Assembly: GCF_016924655.1 (NCBI RefSeq)
Contig: NZ_JAFFJU010000001.1
Coordinates: 868,001 to 932,000, forward strand
DNA: 64,000 nucleotides
Reading direction: 5' to 3'
Origin: Sphingomonas arenae
Lineage (GTDB): Bacteria > Pseudomonadota > Alphaproteobacteria > Sphingomonadales > Sphingomonadaceae
Shown here: one piece after another, positions 1-11,388 of the stretch
How positions within the stretch are numbered: the stretch's first letter is position 1
Layout of the letters: each line of letters begins with the position of its first letter
The notes under the pieces: model-generated
What the model was told of the DNA's origin: nothing
Database searches by the model: none
The model's input: the letters and a program-made list of their open reading frames with translations, nothing else
Made by a program: the position numbers and the translations under genes

Positions 1-800
1 CCGTCTAGCTTGATGTAGGCGAGATCGTACTTGCTCGCCTCGATCTCCTGCGGGTCCTCCTCGGTCAGGTCGCGCAGCTCGGCCAGGTCCTTGTGGCGGA
101 ACATGGCGTTGGAGTCGAAGCCGACCTTGGCGTCAAGCACCATCAGCTTGCCGTCGTCGGTGATCGCCAGCGGATTGATCTCGATTTGCGAGGCGTCGGT
201 ACCCTGGAAGGCCGCGTACAGGCCGGCGAGCACCTTTGCCGCCTGCTTGGCGAGGTCCCCCGTGAGCCCGAGCGCTGCCGCCACCGAGCGACCATGGTGG
301 GGCATCAGGCCGGTCGCAGGATCGATGGTGATGGTGTGGATCTTCTCCGGCGTCTCGTGCGCCACATCCTCGATGTTCATGCCGCCCTCGGTGGAGGCGA
401 CCACCGCGATGCGGCCGGTTTCGCGGTCGACCAGCAGTGCCAGGTAGAACTCTTTGGCGATGTCGACGCCATCGGTGATGTACAGCCGCTGCACTTCCTT
501 GCCGCCATCGCCCGTCTGCACGGTCACCAGCGTCTTGCCTAGCATCTCCTCGGCGTGCGCCCGAACTTCCTCGATGCTCTTGGCCAGCCGCACGCCGCCC
601 TTGGCGTCGGGCCCGAGTTCCTTGAACTTGCCCTTGCCACGACCGCCAGCGTGGATCTGCGCCTTGACCACCCACAGCGGCCCGGGGAGCTGCTCGGCGG
701 CCTTCACCGCCTCCTCCACACTCAACGCCGCATGACCCGCGGGTACCGGCACGCCGAACTTCGCGAGCAATTCCTTGGCCTGGTATTCGTGGATGTTCAT
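1..800 (-). CDS. sucC: Succinyl-CoA synthetase beta subunit, 3' end cut by window edge
   Basis: This is the ADP/GDP-forming beta subunit of succinyl-CoA synthetase, the TCA-cycle enzyme that converts succinyl-CoA to succinate with substrate-level phosphorylation. The ATG at 798-800 opens a reading frame starting [12 protein letters not shown], the standard SucC N-terminus, followed by the ATP-grasp region with [17 protein letters not shown] near residues 43-60 and EINPLAIT near residue 210. About 266 residues are present. The family is close to 400 residues, so the C-terminal CoA-ligase part lies beyond the left edge. It is divergent from dinB with only a short gap. sucD is expected next to it outside the window. 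Confidence 0.97.
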   Translation of the reverse strand, partial: MNIHEYQAKELLAKFGVPVPAGHAALSVEEAVKAAEQLPGPLWVVKAQIHAGGRGKGKFKELGPDAKGGVRLAKSIEEVRAHAEEMLGKTLVTVQTGDGGKEVQRLYITDGVDIAKEFYLALLVDRETGRIAVVASTEGGMNIEDVAHETPEKIHTITIDPATGLMPHHGRSVAAALGLTGDLAKQAAKVLAGLYAAFQGTDASQIEINPLAITDDGKLMVLDAKVGFDSNAMFRHKDLAELRDLTEEDPQEIEASKYDLAYIKLD

Positions 801-874
801 GCAAGATTCCCGGGATTGCGTTTGCGCGGCCCTAAAGCATGACTCCGGAAGGATGCCAAGCTAGGGAACGGGGC

Positions 875-1960
875 GTGAACGCAGGGCCGCCTCGACCGAT
901 CCGCAAGATCATCCATGTCGACATGGATGCCTTTTTCGCAAGCGTGGAGCAGCGCGACAACCCGGACCTTCGGGGAAGGCCGGTGGCAGTCGGCGGCGGC
1001 CACCGCGGCGTGGTCGCGGCGGCAAGCTACGAGGCCCGCCCGTTCGGCGTGCGATCGGCCATGCCGTCCGTCACCGCCAAGCGGCGCTGCCCGGACCTGG
1101 TCTTCGTCAAGCCGCGCTTCGACGCCTATCGGGAGGTGTCGCAGCAGATCCGGCGCATCTTCGCGGATTACACCGACCTGATCGAGCCGCTCAGCCTCGA
1201 CGAAGCTTATCTCGATGTCACGGAGGACCGGCACGGGCTCGGTTCCGCGCGCGCCATTGCCGAGGACATCCGGCGGCGGATTCGGGAGGAAACCCAGCTC
1301 ACGGCGTCAGCTGGCGTGTCCTACTGCAAGTTCGTCGCGAAGCTCGCCTCCGATCAGAACAAGCCCGACGGCCTGTGTGTCATCCGGCCGCAGGATGCAC
1401 CACGCTACATCGGCTCGCTTCCGGTCGGCCGCTTCCATGGCATCGGACCCAAGACCGCCGAGAAGCTCAACCGGATGGGGATCCATACCGGAGCCGATCT
1501 CCAGGGACTGAGCCTGGCGGAACTCGAGGGACGGTTCGGCAGCTCGGGCGAATGGTACTGGCGGATCTGCCGGGGCATCGACGAGCGCCCCGTGCGCCCG
1601 CATCGGGAAGCAAAGTCCGTCAGTGCGGAGCGCACGTTCGACACGGACCTCAGCGAGCCCGAAGCCCTCACGGTTGAGCTGGAAAGGGTGGCGACACTCG
1701 CCTGGGCGCGGATCGAGCGCGCTGAGGTCGCCGGGCGAACGGTTACGCTGAAGGTCAAGTTCGCGGACTTTCAGACCATCACGCGATCCAGGAGTTTCGT
1801 CGATCCGGTGACCGACAAGGTTGGATTCACGACCGCGGGACACCATCTCCTGGCTAGTCTGTTGCCCGTGCCCAAGGGCGTCAGGCTGCTCGGCCTCGGC
1901 ATCCACAACTTAATCGTGGTTAACGCGGGCGTGCCGTTACAGCTGGGTCTGGAGATTTAA
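875..1960 (+). CDS. dinB: DNA polymerase IV (Y family)
   Basis: This is an error-prone translesion DNA polymerase of the Y family, acting in the cytoplasm at stalled forks. The palm motif HVDMDAFF is at about residues 14-21 and the catalytic SLDEAYLD at about 107-114, followed by the thumb, a helix-hairpin-helix stretch (GIGPKTAEKLNRMGI) and a complete little-finger domain. The length, about 361 residues, is normal. I chose the GTG at 875 because AGGGA sits seven bases upstream and the protein then begins just before the conserved RKIIHVDMD. An in-frame ATG at 839 has no ribosome site. The gene stands alone, divergent from sucC. I see no clear LexA box in the short gap. Confidence 0.95.
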   Translation: MNAGPPRPIRKIIHVDMDAFFASVEQRDNPDLRGRPVAVGGGHRGVVAAASYEARPFGVRSAMPSVTAKRRCPDLVFVKPRFDAYREVSQQIRRIFADYTDLIEPLSLDEAYLDVTEDRHGLGSARAIAEDIRRRIREETQLTASAGVSYCKFVAKLASDQNKPDGLCVIRPQDAPRYIGSLPVGRFHGIGPKTAEKLNRMGIHTGADLQGLSLAELEGRFGSSGEWYWRICRGIDERPVRPHREAKSVSAERTFDTDLSEPEALTVELERVATLAWARIERAEVAGRTVTLKVKFADFQTITRSRSFVDPVTDKVGFTTAGHHLLASLLPVPKGVRLLGLGIHNLIVVNAGVPLQLGLEI

Positions 1961-2122
1961 GTCAGTTTGTGTTACAGACTGATTTCAGAGGCAGCCGCGA
2001 TTCAGCGGAAGCCCGACTGCAAGCAGGACTCCAGGAGAGAGAAGAGCCAAGGCCGCAGGTCGACTTGGGGGGACCATGCGGATTCCGAGGGCTCGGACTC
2101 ACACTCGAAGAAAGGTGAACGA

Positions 2123-2659
2123 ATGGCAGCGAAGGCGTTGAGCTTCGACGTTGGCGATTACGTAGTTTACCCCAAGCATGGTGTTGGCCGCGTCGTTGAA
2201 CTGCAAAGCACGGAGATCGCGGGCTGTCGGCTCGACCTTTACGTGCTGCGCTTCGAAAAGGAGCGGATGACGCTCCGCGTTCCCGTGAACAAGGCGGACT
2301 CCGTCGGCATGCGCAAGCTGTCGTCCGACAAGACGATGACCGCCGCGCTCGAGACGCTGAAGGGCAAGCCGAAGGTGAAGCGCACCATGTGGTCGCGCCG
2401 CGCCCAGGAGTATGAAGCCAAGATCAACTCGGGCGACCTGTCGTCGATCGCCGAAGTGGTCCGCGACCTGTTCCGTCCGGACGACGCGCCGGAGCAGAGC
2501 TATTCGGAGCGGCAGATCTTCGAGGCCGCTTCTTCGCGTCTCGCACGCGAGCTGGCTGCGATGGAGCAGGTCGACGAACCGACGGCGCTGAAGAAGATCC
2601 TCGAGATCCTCAACAAGGCAGCGCTGATCCACCACAAGACTAAGGAAGTGGTGGAATAA
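2123..2659 (+). CDS. carD: CarD/CdnL-family transcriptional regulator
   Basis: This is a CarD-type RNA polymerase-binding regulator, a family that stabilises open promoter complexes, often at rRNA and growth genes. The N-terminal RNA-polymerase interaction domain reads FDVGDYVVYPKHGVGRV at about residues 8-24 and is followed by the helical DNA-interacting domain, for 178 residues in all. The ATG at 2123 follows AAAGGTGAACGA and the family N-terminus. The frame stays open upstream but shows no conserved sequence. About 160 bases of leader separate it from dinB, and a strong hairpin with a T-run follows, so it is probably a single-gene transcript. Confidence 0.93.
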   Translation: MAAKALSFDVGDYVVYPKHGVGRVVELQSTEIAGCRLDLYVLRFEKERMTLRVPVNKADSVGMRKLSSDKTMTAALETLKGKPKVKRTMWSRRAQEYEAKINSGDLSSIAEVVRDLFRPDDAPEQSYSERQIFEAASSRLARELAAMEQVDEPTALKKILEILNKAALIHHKTKEVVE

Positions 2660-2688
2660 GCCTCCCCGCCCTCCTTGAGGTCGAACAA

Positions 2689-2719
2689 GGGCGCCTCCTT
2701 CGCGGGAGGCGCCCTTTTT
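2689..2719 (+). terminator. Intrinsic terminator after carD
   Basis: A perfect ten-base stem (GGGCGCCTCC / GGAGGCGCCC) closes a TTCGCG loop and is followed directly by five T residues. It lies 30 bases past the carD stop codon and before the GIN-domain gene. Confidence 0.9.
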
Positions 2720-2786
2720 CGCATGCTTGCCATGCCTCGGCCGCTGGTGTATTGTTGATGCAATACAGCGAGACAGGAGGGTATCG

Positions 2787-3512
2787 ATGCGTCGAGCGGT
2801 GTTTGGAGCGATGGCGGCCACGCTTGCACTGAGTGCGTGCAGTGTCAGCAAGGCGGAAGACGGCGGGCCGACAACGTCCCGTACCTTTCCCGTAGGGGGA
2901 TTCACCAAGATCGAGGTTGCAGGCCCGTTCGACGTTGACGTGACCACCGGGGGCCAGCCCAGTGTAGCGGCGCAAGGCCCCCAAAAGCTGCTCGAGAAAA
3001 TGGTCGTCGAGGTGGACGGCAACACCCTTCGAATCCACCCGGAGAAGCGCTCCGGCTGGTTCGGAAGCGGCTTCAGTTGGAGTGGCGGCAAGGCGCGCGT
3101 CGCGGTCTCGGCACCGATGATCGAAGGCGCGGCCATAGCGGGATCGGGTGATGTCCGCGTGAACCGGGTCAGCGGCCCTCGGTTCGCAGGCTCCATCGCG
3201 GGCTCCGGCAACCTTCGGATCGCCGAGGTGCGGGTCGAGGACCTGCGGCTGGAGATCGCCGGCTCGGGGGAAGCCTCGGCCGCTGGGCAGGCGGCACGAG
3301 CCCGTTATGAGATTGCCGGAAGCGGCGACATCCGCGCGGGGCAGGTAGCAAGCCAGCAAGTCTCGGCTGACATTGCTGGTTCGGGAAATATCGAGGCCAA
3401 TGCCACGGACACGGCCAAGGTGGGGATTGCCGGGTCCGGGGACGTGCGCGTGACCGGCGGTGCCAAATGCAGCATCAGCAAGGCAGGGAGCGGCAACGTC
3501 CAGTGCTCTTGA
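2787..3512 (+). CDS. GIN-domain (DUF2807) lipoprotein with AGSG repeats
   Basis: This is a predicted envelope lipoprotein of the putative auto-transporter adhesin 'head GIN' family (DUF2807), whose biochemical role is unknown. A lipoprotein signal with the box LSAC puts the lipidated cysteine at about residue 18. Residues 35-90 carry the typical FTKIEVAGPFDVDVTTG opening. The rest is a repetitive beta-solenoid in which AGSG followed by D, N or E recurs seven times between about residues 117 and 240. The ATG at 2787 follows AGGAGG seven bases upstream. A second GIN protein starts 34 bases downstream on the same strand, so the two are probably cotranscribed and arose by duplication. Confidence 0.88.
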   Translation: MRRAVFGAMAATLALSACSVSKAEDGGPTTSRTFPVGGFTKIEVAGPFDVDVTTGGQPSVAAQGPQKLLEKMVVEVDGNTLRIHPEKRSGWFGSGFSWSGGKARVAVSAPMIEGAAIAGSGDVRVNRVSGPRFAGSIAGSGNLRIAEVRVEDLRLEIAGSGEASAAGQAARARYEIAGSGDIRAGQVASQQVSADIAGSGNIEANATDTAKVGIAGSGDVRVTGGAKCSISKAGSGNVQCS

Positions 3513-3546
3513 CGACGCATTAACCATCGTGCGGCATGAAGGAGCG

Positions 3547-4239
3547 ATGACACGCTTCCTGCTGATAGCTGCCCTTGCGACCGCTTCATTCCCCGCTACC
3601 GCGGCGGAGCGGAACTTCTCCATCACGAGCTTCGACCGGATCCGGGTCGAAGGGCCGTTCGCGGTTACGCTGGTGACGGGCAAGGCCCCGTTCGCGAGGG
3701 CTAGCGGATCTGCGCAGGGTCTGGACGGCGTGGCGGTCGAGATCAATGGGCGGACACTGGTGATCCGGCCCAACCGCTCCTCCTGGGGTGGCTATCCCGG
3801 CCAGCAACGCGGGCCCGTGGAGATCAGCGTTGGAACCCATGAGTTGAGGAGCGCGGTGCTGAACGGCTCGGGGAGCCTGGCCATTAATGCGGTCAAGGGG
3901 CTCGCATTCGACCTTACCATCCAGGGCGCCGGAACCGCTTCGATCGACCAGGTCGGTGTCGACAGGCTGACGACCGGCATTGCGGGGGCCGGGAGCGCCA
4001 GATTGGCCGGCAAGGCGCTGAAGTTCACGGCCGTGGTGCGCGGTACCTCTGCGCTCGATGCGGGGGCGTTGCAGGTCAAGGACCTGAAGATCGGCGCGGA
4101 GGGGCCCACCACGGTTCGCGCCGTGGCTACCAACAGCGCCGACGTGACCGCCCGTGGGCTTTCGGCCGTGACCCTGGCAGGTAATCCTGCGTGCAAGGTC
4201 GTCGCCGAGGGCTCGGCAACCGTTTCCGGCTGCCGCTAG
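3547..4239 (+). CDS. Secreted GIN-domain (DUF2807) protein, paralogue of the upstream gene
   Basis: This is a second DUF2807 protein of 230 residues. It has an ordinary cleavable signal peptide (probable cleavage after residue 19, before AERNFSI) instead of a lipobox. The start of the mature domain, FDRIRVEGPFAVTLVTGKAP, aligns with the upstream lipoprotein, and the beta-solenoid half has looser repeats (GSGS, GAGT, GAGS, GTSA). The ATG at 3547 has GGAGCG just before it. Function is unknown. The pairing of a lipid-anchored copy with a soluble periplasmic or exported copy suggests they act together in the envelope, which is inference. Confidence 0.85.
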   Translation: MTRFLLIAALATASFPATAAERNFSITSFDRIRVEGPFAVTLVTGKAPFARASGSAQGLDGVAVEINGRTLVIRPNRSSWGGYPGQQRGPVEISVGTHELRSAVLNGSGSLAINAVKGLAFDLTIQGAGTASIDQVGVDRLTTGIAGAGSARLAGKALKFTAVVRGTSALDAGALQVKDLKIGAEGPTTVRAVATNSADVTARGLSAVTLAGNPACKVVAEGSATVSGCR

Positions 4240-4640
4240 ACCAAAGCGAGCGCCGCCAGCCTTCCGTAGAGCGGCGGAGGAAGCAGCCCCAACCCGCTGT
4301 CGTCAGTGTCTCCCGGCAGCGGCGCCTCCGCCCCTTCCAGATAGCGCCAACCCTGGTGCGCGCGCTTGGCCGTGGGCGGCACCGGCTGCAGCGCATCGGC
4401 GCAGACGATGTCGAGGCGTCCGTCGGGCCGGTCCTCGAACCGCAGGATCGTCTGGCAGGCGATGATCCGGTGCTTGACGATCCAGTAAAGCGAGCCACCG
4501 ACCAGTTCTGCCATACGCTTGGGCTTCATGCGCGTAACAACGCGAACCTCACCGTGACCGGTGCGGGAGGCGATCCGCTTTTCCAGCGCCGCAAGATCAC
4601 GGCAGCCCACGGCAACCTTGGTGAGATGGAGAGTCGGCAC
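4236..4640 (-). CDS. DUF1489 family protein
   Basis: This is a conserved alphaproteobacterial protein of about 134 residues with no known activity. The sequence LHLTKVAVGC near the N-terminus, the block RMKPKRMAELVGGSLYWIVK in the middle, and RAHQGWRYL later are the family signatures. The GTG at 4638-4640 is preferred because CAGGAG lies upstream and it gives the family N-terminus. A longer frame back to 4709 would overlap mgtE and adds no conserved residues. It lies about 40 bases downstream of mgtE on the same strand and is probably cotranscribed. It converges on the GIN gene pair with a four-base overlap of the 3' ends. Confidence 0.85.
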   Translation of the reverse strand: MPTLHLTKVAVGCRDLAALEKRIASRTGHGEVRVVTRMKPKRMAELVGGSLYWIVKHRIIACQTILRFEDRPDGRLDIVCADALQPVPPTAKRAHQGWRYLEGAEAPLPGDTDDSGLGLLPPPLYGRLAALALV

Positions 4641-4680
4641 ACCCTGCTCCTGCGGCAAAAGCGCAGGCGAAGACAAGGGC

Positions 4681-6132
4681 TTAGCCAGTGAGGCCAACCG
4701 CTGTTGCAAGCCCGAGGAAGATGAGGAACCCCATGGAATCCGTCACCATGGTCACGAAGATGCTGCTCGCCACCGCCGGATCGGCGCGCAGGCGCTCCAT
4801 GGTGAGCGGAACCAGCACGCCCGCGAAGCCGGCGATCAGGATGTTGAAGAGCATGGCTGCGGCGATGACAGCGCCCAATTGCGGGCTCTGGAGGATCAGG
4901 GAAACGGCGATTCCGATCAGCGTCGCGACCGTGAGCCCGTTCAGCATCGCGACCCGGATCTCGCGCCAGACCTGCCGCCAGCGGTTGGAGCGCGTGAGCT
5001 GGTTGGTGGCGAGCGCGCGAACCGTGACCGCGAGCGTCTGCGTCCCGGCATTGCCGCCGACCCCCGCCACGATCGGCATCAGCGCTGCAAGGATTGCCAG
5101 GCGTTCGATCGAGTCCTCGAAGATCCGGATGACCGTGGACGCGAGCAAGGCGGTCAGAAGGTTGGCGATCAGCCAGCGGACGCGCGCCTTGTAGCTCTCG
5201 CGCACCGGCTCGTTGATGTCGCCCTCGCCAGCGCCGGACAGGAGCAGGACGTCTTCGCTCGCTTCCTCCTGGATGATGTGGACCACGTCGTCCACCGTGA
5301 TCATCCCGACCAGGCGCCCGCTGTCGTCGACCACCGCGGCCGAGACCAGCGCATATTTCTGGAAGCGCAGCGCCACGTCTTCCTGATCCATGTCGACCGG
5401 GATTAGCGTCTGCTCTCGCAACATGATGTCGCAGACCCGCCGGTGCCGTGCCGACCGGAGGATGTTGGACAGCTTGCAGGTGCCAACGGGATGGTGGGAC
5501 GCGCTGACGACGAACACCTCCCAGAAGTCGTCTGCCAGACCTTCGCCCGAACGCAGGTAATCGATCACCTGCCCAACCGTCCAATGCTCCGGCACCGCGA
5601 TGAGGTCGCGCTGCATCAGGCGACCGGCGGACTCCTCGGGATAGGTGAGCGCTTCCTCGATGGCGGCGCGGTCGTCCGGCTCCATGGCGCGGAGAACGGC
5701 GCGCTGCTCGTCCTCCTCCAGGTCCTCGATCAGTGCGACGGCATCGTCGGTTTCGAGCTGCCCGGCGATGTCTGCGACCCGCTGCGGCTCCATCTCGTCG
5801 ATGAGCGCCTCGCGGACGTGCTCGTTCATCTCGGCGATCACGTCGGCGTCGACGATCAGGCCGAGAGCGGCCACGAGACCTTCGCGCTCGTCCGCCCGGG
5901 CAAGTTCGATCAGGTCGGCAACGTCCGCCGGATGGAGCGGCTCCACCAGCTCACGGGCGGTCTGGACGTCTCCCGTTGCCACGGCGTCGAGCACGTCCCT
6001 GACGAACTCCGGCCGAAGCCGGTCTTCCTCGTCCATCACCCGGTCGTCCGGCTCGGCCTGCTGCGGGGGCGAAGTGACGTCCTTGACCTCGGGCGCAAGT
6101 GGGGCGTCGGCGATATTCTCGCGCTCGCTCAT
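4681..6132 (-). CDS. mgtE: Magnesium transporter MgtE
   Basis: This is an inner-membrane magnesium channel gated by cytoplasmic magnesium. Residues of about 35-135 form the acidic MgtE_N superhelical domain (repeated LHPADVADLIE-type helices), about 140-275 hold a pair of CBS domains, and about 290-483 hold five transmembrane helices including the pore motif (PIVAGVGGNAGTQTLAVTVR). The length of 483 residues is normal. The start at 6132 gives an acidic N-terminal extension typical of alphaproteobacterial forms. It is divergent from the malic enzyme gene across about 106 bases that contain a stable hairpin. Confidence 0.96.
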   Translation of the reverse strand: MSERENIADAPLAPEVKDVTSPPQQAEPDDRVMDEEDRLRPEFVRDVLDAVATGDVQTARELVEPLHPADVADLIELARADEREGLVAALGLIVDADVIAEMNEHVREALIDEMEPQRVADIAGQLETDDAVALIEDLEEDEQRAVLRAMEPDDRAAIEEALTYPEESAGRLMQRDLIAVPEHWTVGQVIDYLRSGEGLADDFWEVFVVSASHHPVGTCKLSNILRSARHRRVCDIMLREQTLIPVDMDQEDVALRFQKYALVSAAVVDDSGRLVGMITVDDVVHIIQEEASEDVLLLSGAGEGDINEPVRESYKARVRWLIANLLTALLASTVIRIFEDSIERLAILAALMPIVAGVGGNAGTQTLAVTVRALATNQLTRSNRWRQVWREIRVAMLNGLTVATLIGIAVSLILQSPQLGAVIAAAMLFNILIAGFAGVLVPLTMERLRADPAVASSIFVTMVTDSMGFLIFLGLATAVGLTG

Positions 6133-6189
6133 GTGCTTGACCCCTTGCCGACCCGAGTGAACGGCCCTTTGTCACCTGTCGCCGGCTTT

Positions 6190-6207
6190 GTCACCCCGAA
6201 GGGTGAC
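6190..6207 (+). promoter_or_regulatory. Perfect stem-loop in the mgtE-maeB divergent region
   Basis: GTCACCC and GGGTGAC pair perfectly around a CGAA loop, ending 31 bases before the malic enzyme start. The nine-base word TTTGTCACC occurs at 6168-6176 and again at 6187-6195, so the hairpin overlaps one of two direct repeats. It could be an operator or an mRNA leader hairpin. Nothing shows which protein would bind. Confidence 0.45.
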
Positions 6208-6238
6208 TTGAGCCACCTCCAGCGGCTAAGGCGGCGGA

Positions 6239-8512
<2,274 letters not shown>

Positions 8513-8513
8513 C

Positions 8514-8599
8514 CGTCACTCCCGCGAAGGCAGGAGTCCATCTCCGAAGCGCCGAGCTTGTCCGGGGGATATGAGGGACCCCGCCTACGCAGGCATGAC
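8514..8599. repeat. Palindromic intergenic repeat (REP-like, family A)
   Basis: Two imperfect complementary arms, GTCACTCCCGCGAAGGCAGG from 8514 and CCCCGCCTACGCAGGCATGA ending near 8598, flank a middle segment between the convergent maeB and rsh stop codons. The wording (cgcgaaggcagg ... cctacgcagg) matches the short palindromic repeats common in sphingomonad genomes. It may also serve as a bidirectional terminator. Confidence 0.7.
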
Positions 8600-8605
8600 C
8601 AGAGC

Positions 8606-10696
8606 TTAGATTCGTTCCGCGCTTGAGACCTGATCCGCCGCCCGCAGCGCCGCGACGATCGCGTGCAGGTGGGCCAGGTCGTGCACCTCCACATCGACAT
8701 GGAACGTGTGGAAGCTGCCGTCGCGGTGCACCAGCTGCAGGTTGACGATGTTGGCGCCCTTGCCGCCGAGAATCCCGGCCATCACGCCAAGCGCTCCGGC
8801 GACATCGCGAAGGATGATGCACAGCCGCGCGGTCGCGCCGTCCGAGCCGTCGCCCCAGGCGAGGTCGAGCCAGTCCGCGTCCACCCCGGTGGCCAGCCGC
8901 TCGCAGCCGATGGCGTGGACCTCGATCTCCTCGTCCTCGCGGCGCAATCCGACGATCCGGTCGCCCGGAATCGGATGGCAGCATTGCGCCAGGTGGTAGG
9001 CCACGCCGGCGGTCAGTCCCTTGATCGAGATCGCCTTGAGCTGTGCCGCAGGACGCGGCGCCACATCAGTGCCGGTTGAGCCGGGCACCAGCGTTTCCAT
9101 CAGCGCCTCGTCGCCGACGCGCTTGCGCGCGATGGCGATCATCAAGGCGTCCTCGTCCTCCATCTTGAGCTTCTTGAGCGCTCGCGGCAGGGCCTCGGCT
9201 GGCAAGGGCACAGGCAGGCGCGCGACGATCTCGTCGTAGATCTTGCGGCCGAGCTCGACGGTTTCGTCCCGCTCTTTGTGCCGGACAAAACGCCGCACCG
9301 CCGAGCGCGCCTTCCCGGTGGCGACGAAGCGCAGCCAGGACGGCTGGGGATGCTGCGCTTCGGACAGCAGGATCTCGACCTGGTCACCGTTGTCCAGCAA
9401 CGTCCGGAGCGGCACCACGCGACCATTGACCTTGGCGCCGACCGTCCGGTCGCCAAGATCGGTGTGCACGGCATAAGCGAAGTCCACCGGCGTGGCGCCC
9501 TTGGGCAGCTGGATAAGCTCGCCCTTGGGAGTAAAGGCGAAGATCCGGTCCTGGTACATCGCCATCCGGGTGTGCTCGAGCAGCTCCTCGGGGCTCTCGG
9601 CATGATCCAAGATCTCGACCAGGTCGTCGATCCACGGCACCCGGATGTCGGCGGTCGGCTTGCCCTCCTTGTAGGCCCAATGCGCGGCGAGCCCGCGCTC
9701 CGCGAGTTCATGCATCTCGCGGGTGCGTATCTGGATCTCGATCCGCATCTTGCTGTCGTGGATCACGGACGTGTGCAACGACCGGTAGCCGTTGCGCTTG
9801 GGGGTCGAGACATAATCCTTGAAGCGGCCCGGGACCATCGGCCAGCGGCGGTGGATCAGCCCCAGCGCACGGTAACAATCCTCGACGCTCTCCACGACCA
9901 CGCGGAAAGCCATCACATCGGACAGCTGCTCGAAGCTGATGTGCCGTTCGGCCATCTTCCGCCAGATGCTGTAGGGGTGCTTCTCGCGACCCTGAACGTC
10001 GGCCTCCAAGCCATTGTCCTGCAGGTGGAGTTGCAGACCCAGGCCGATGCGGCTGACGATGTCCCCGCCCTCGGCATGCAGTTGCGCCAGGCGCCGCATA
10101 ATCGATGCATAGGCGTCGGGCTCGAGCTGCCGGAACGCGAGCGTCTGCATCTCGTTCATGATCTCGTACATGCCGATCCGCTCAGCGAGCGGGGCATAGA
10201 TCTCCATTGTCTCGCGGGCGATGCGGCGGCGCTTGTCCTCGTTCTTGATGTGGTGGAGCGTGCGCATGTTGTGGAGCCGGTCGGCCAGCTTCACCAGCAG
10301 CACGCGAATATCGTCGCTCAGGGCGAGCAGGAACTTGCGCAGGTTCTCGGCGGCGCGCTCATTCTCCGACTGCGCCTCGATCTTGCTGAGCTTGGTAACG
10401 CCATCGACCAGCCTGGCGACGTTCGGGCCGAAAGTGCGCTCGATTTCCTCCGGCGTCGCAACCGTATCCTCGATGGTGTCGTGGAGAATGCCCGTGGCAA
10501 TCGTCTCGTCATCGAGCTTCAGGTCCGTCAGGATGCCCGCGACTTCGATCGGATGACTGAAGTAAGGGTCTCCGCTGGCGCGCGTCTGCGAGCCGTGAGC
10601 CTTCATCGAGAAAACGTAGGCGCGGTTGATCAACGCCTCGTCGGCGTCGGGATCGTACGACCGAACCCGCTCGATCAACTCATATTGGCGTAGCAC
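8606..10696 (-). CDS. rsh: Bifunctional (p)ppGpp synthetase/hydrolase, RelA/SpoT family
   Basis: This is the single long RSH enzyme typical of Alphaproteobacteria, which makes and degrades the stringent-response alarmone. The HD hydrolase domain (HPIEVAGILTDL, then GILHDTIEDT) occupies about residues 25-180, the synthetase domain (RVVVESVEDCYRALGLIH, then STPKRNGYRSLHT) about 210-340, TGS (FAFTPKGELIQLPKGATPVD) about 375-440, and a C-terminal ACT domain about 620-690. The GTG at 10694-10696 gives the family N-terminus LRQYELIERV. A frame reaching 10762 starts with another GTG and lacks a ribosome site. The intact HD motif argues for both activities. It is divergent from the HxlR gene. Confidence 0.95.
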   Translation of the reverse strand: MLRQYELIERVRSYDPDADEALINRAYVFSMKAHGSQTRASGDPYFSHPIEVAGILTDLKLDDETIATGILHDTIEDTVATPEEIERTFGPNVARLVDGVTKLSKIEAQSENERAAENLRKFLLALSDDIRVLLVKLADRLHNMRTLHHIKNEDKRRRIARETMEIYAPLAERIGMYEIMNEMQTLAFRQLEPDAYASIMRRLAQLHAEGGDIVSRIGLGLQLHLQDNGLEADVQGREKHPYSIWRKMAERHISFEQLSDVMAFRVVVESVEDCYRALGLIHRRWPMVPGRFKDYVSTPKRNGYRSLHTSVIHDSKMRIEIQIRTREMHELAERGLAAHWAYKEGKPTADIRVPWIDDLVEILDHAESPEELLEHTRMAMYQDRIFAFTPKGELIQLPKGATPVDFAYAVHTDLGDRTVGAKVNGRVVPLRTLLDNGDQVEILLSEAQHPQPSWLRFVATGKARSAVRRFVRHKERDETVELGRKIYDEIVARLPVPLPAEALPRALKKLKMEDEDALMIAIARKRVGDEALMETLVPGSTGTDVAPRPAAQLKAISIKGLTAGVAYHLAQCCHPIPGDRIVGLRREDEEIEVHAIGCERLATGVDADWLDLAWGDGSDGATARLCIILRDVAGALGVMAGILGGKGANIVNLQLVHRDGSFHTFHVDVEVHDLAHLHAIVAALRAADQVSSAERI

Positions 10697-10851
10697 GCCC
10701 CTAATGTGGGCCGAGGGGCCATCCTGTTGCAAGTGCGAAAGCCACTGCGGCACCAAGGCCACGCATGGTAGCGCTCACGCTTCGGCTGCTAGCGTCGGCG
10801 GCGGTTGTGTGCTTCATTCGTGCGGCCGAAGACCTGTCAAGGACCGTCTCG

Positions 10852-11388
10852 TTGAGTAACGACGCAAGTAGCGGCATTGTTGAAGCGTTCAGGGCTGCAG
10901 CAGCCCATTGTCCGCTTTCTCCCGCGATCGAGTTGATTGGTGAAAAGTGGACGATCCTGATCTTGCGAGGATCAATGTCGGGTCTCCGACATTTCGAGGA
11001 GTTCCAAGCCTCTCTGGGGATTGCGCGCAACATCTTGTCCAACCGCCTGGTTCGTCTGGTCCAAGCAGGCGTGCTCGAGCGTCGTCGTGATCCTGTGGAC
11101 AGGCGAAGGATTATCTACGAGCTGACCGCCATGGGAGCGGACTTGCTGCCGACGCTGGTCGCGCTTCGCCAATGGTCAGAGAAATGGCTGGCAGGACCAT
11201 CGCGGATGATCCTGGCGGACAAGCGCTCTGGCAAGCCGCTGCAGGAGCTCGTCGCGCGGGATCACGCTGGTCGCGCCGTGTCGCCCGCCGATCTCACCTG
11301 GGTCGATGCGGAGGTGCCGCAGAAGGCACCGGTCAGGACCAGCGCTGCGGCGAGCGCAGCGCAGTCCCTCGCCGCCGATTACTCGTAG
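10852..11388 (+). CDS. HxlR-family winged-helix transcriptional regulator
   Basis: This is a MarR/HxlR-type repressor or activator of about 178 residues. The signature [21 protein letters not shown] is followed by the recognition region ([21 protein letters not shown]), and the C-terminal half is poorly conserved. The TTG at 10852 is chosen because AAGGA lies eight bases upstream. An in-frame ATG at 10765 would add about 29 unconserved residues. It is transcribed away from rsh, and its last ten bases overlap the 3' end of rpoZ on the other strand. A single cysteine in the N-terminal motif is common in redox or aldehyde-sensing HxlR proteins, but the effector cannot be read from the sequence. 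Confidence 0.85.
   Translation: MSNDASSGIVEAFRAAAAHCPLSPAIELIGEKWTILILRGSMSGLRHFEEFQASLGIARNILSNRLVRLVQAGVLERRRDPVDRRRIIYELTAMGADLLPTLVALRQWSEKWLAGPSRMILADKRSGKPLQELVARDHAGRAVSPADLTWVDAEVPQKAPVRTSAAASAAQSLAADYS

Noticed and set aside
1960-1990. Possible hairpin after dinB (TCAGT ... ACTGA)
   Set aside because: The stem is only five bases with a large loop and no T-run, so it is not a credible terminator.
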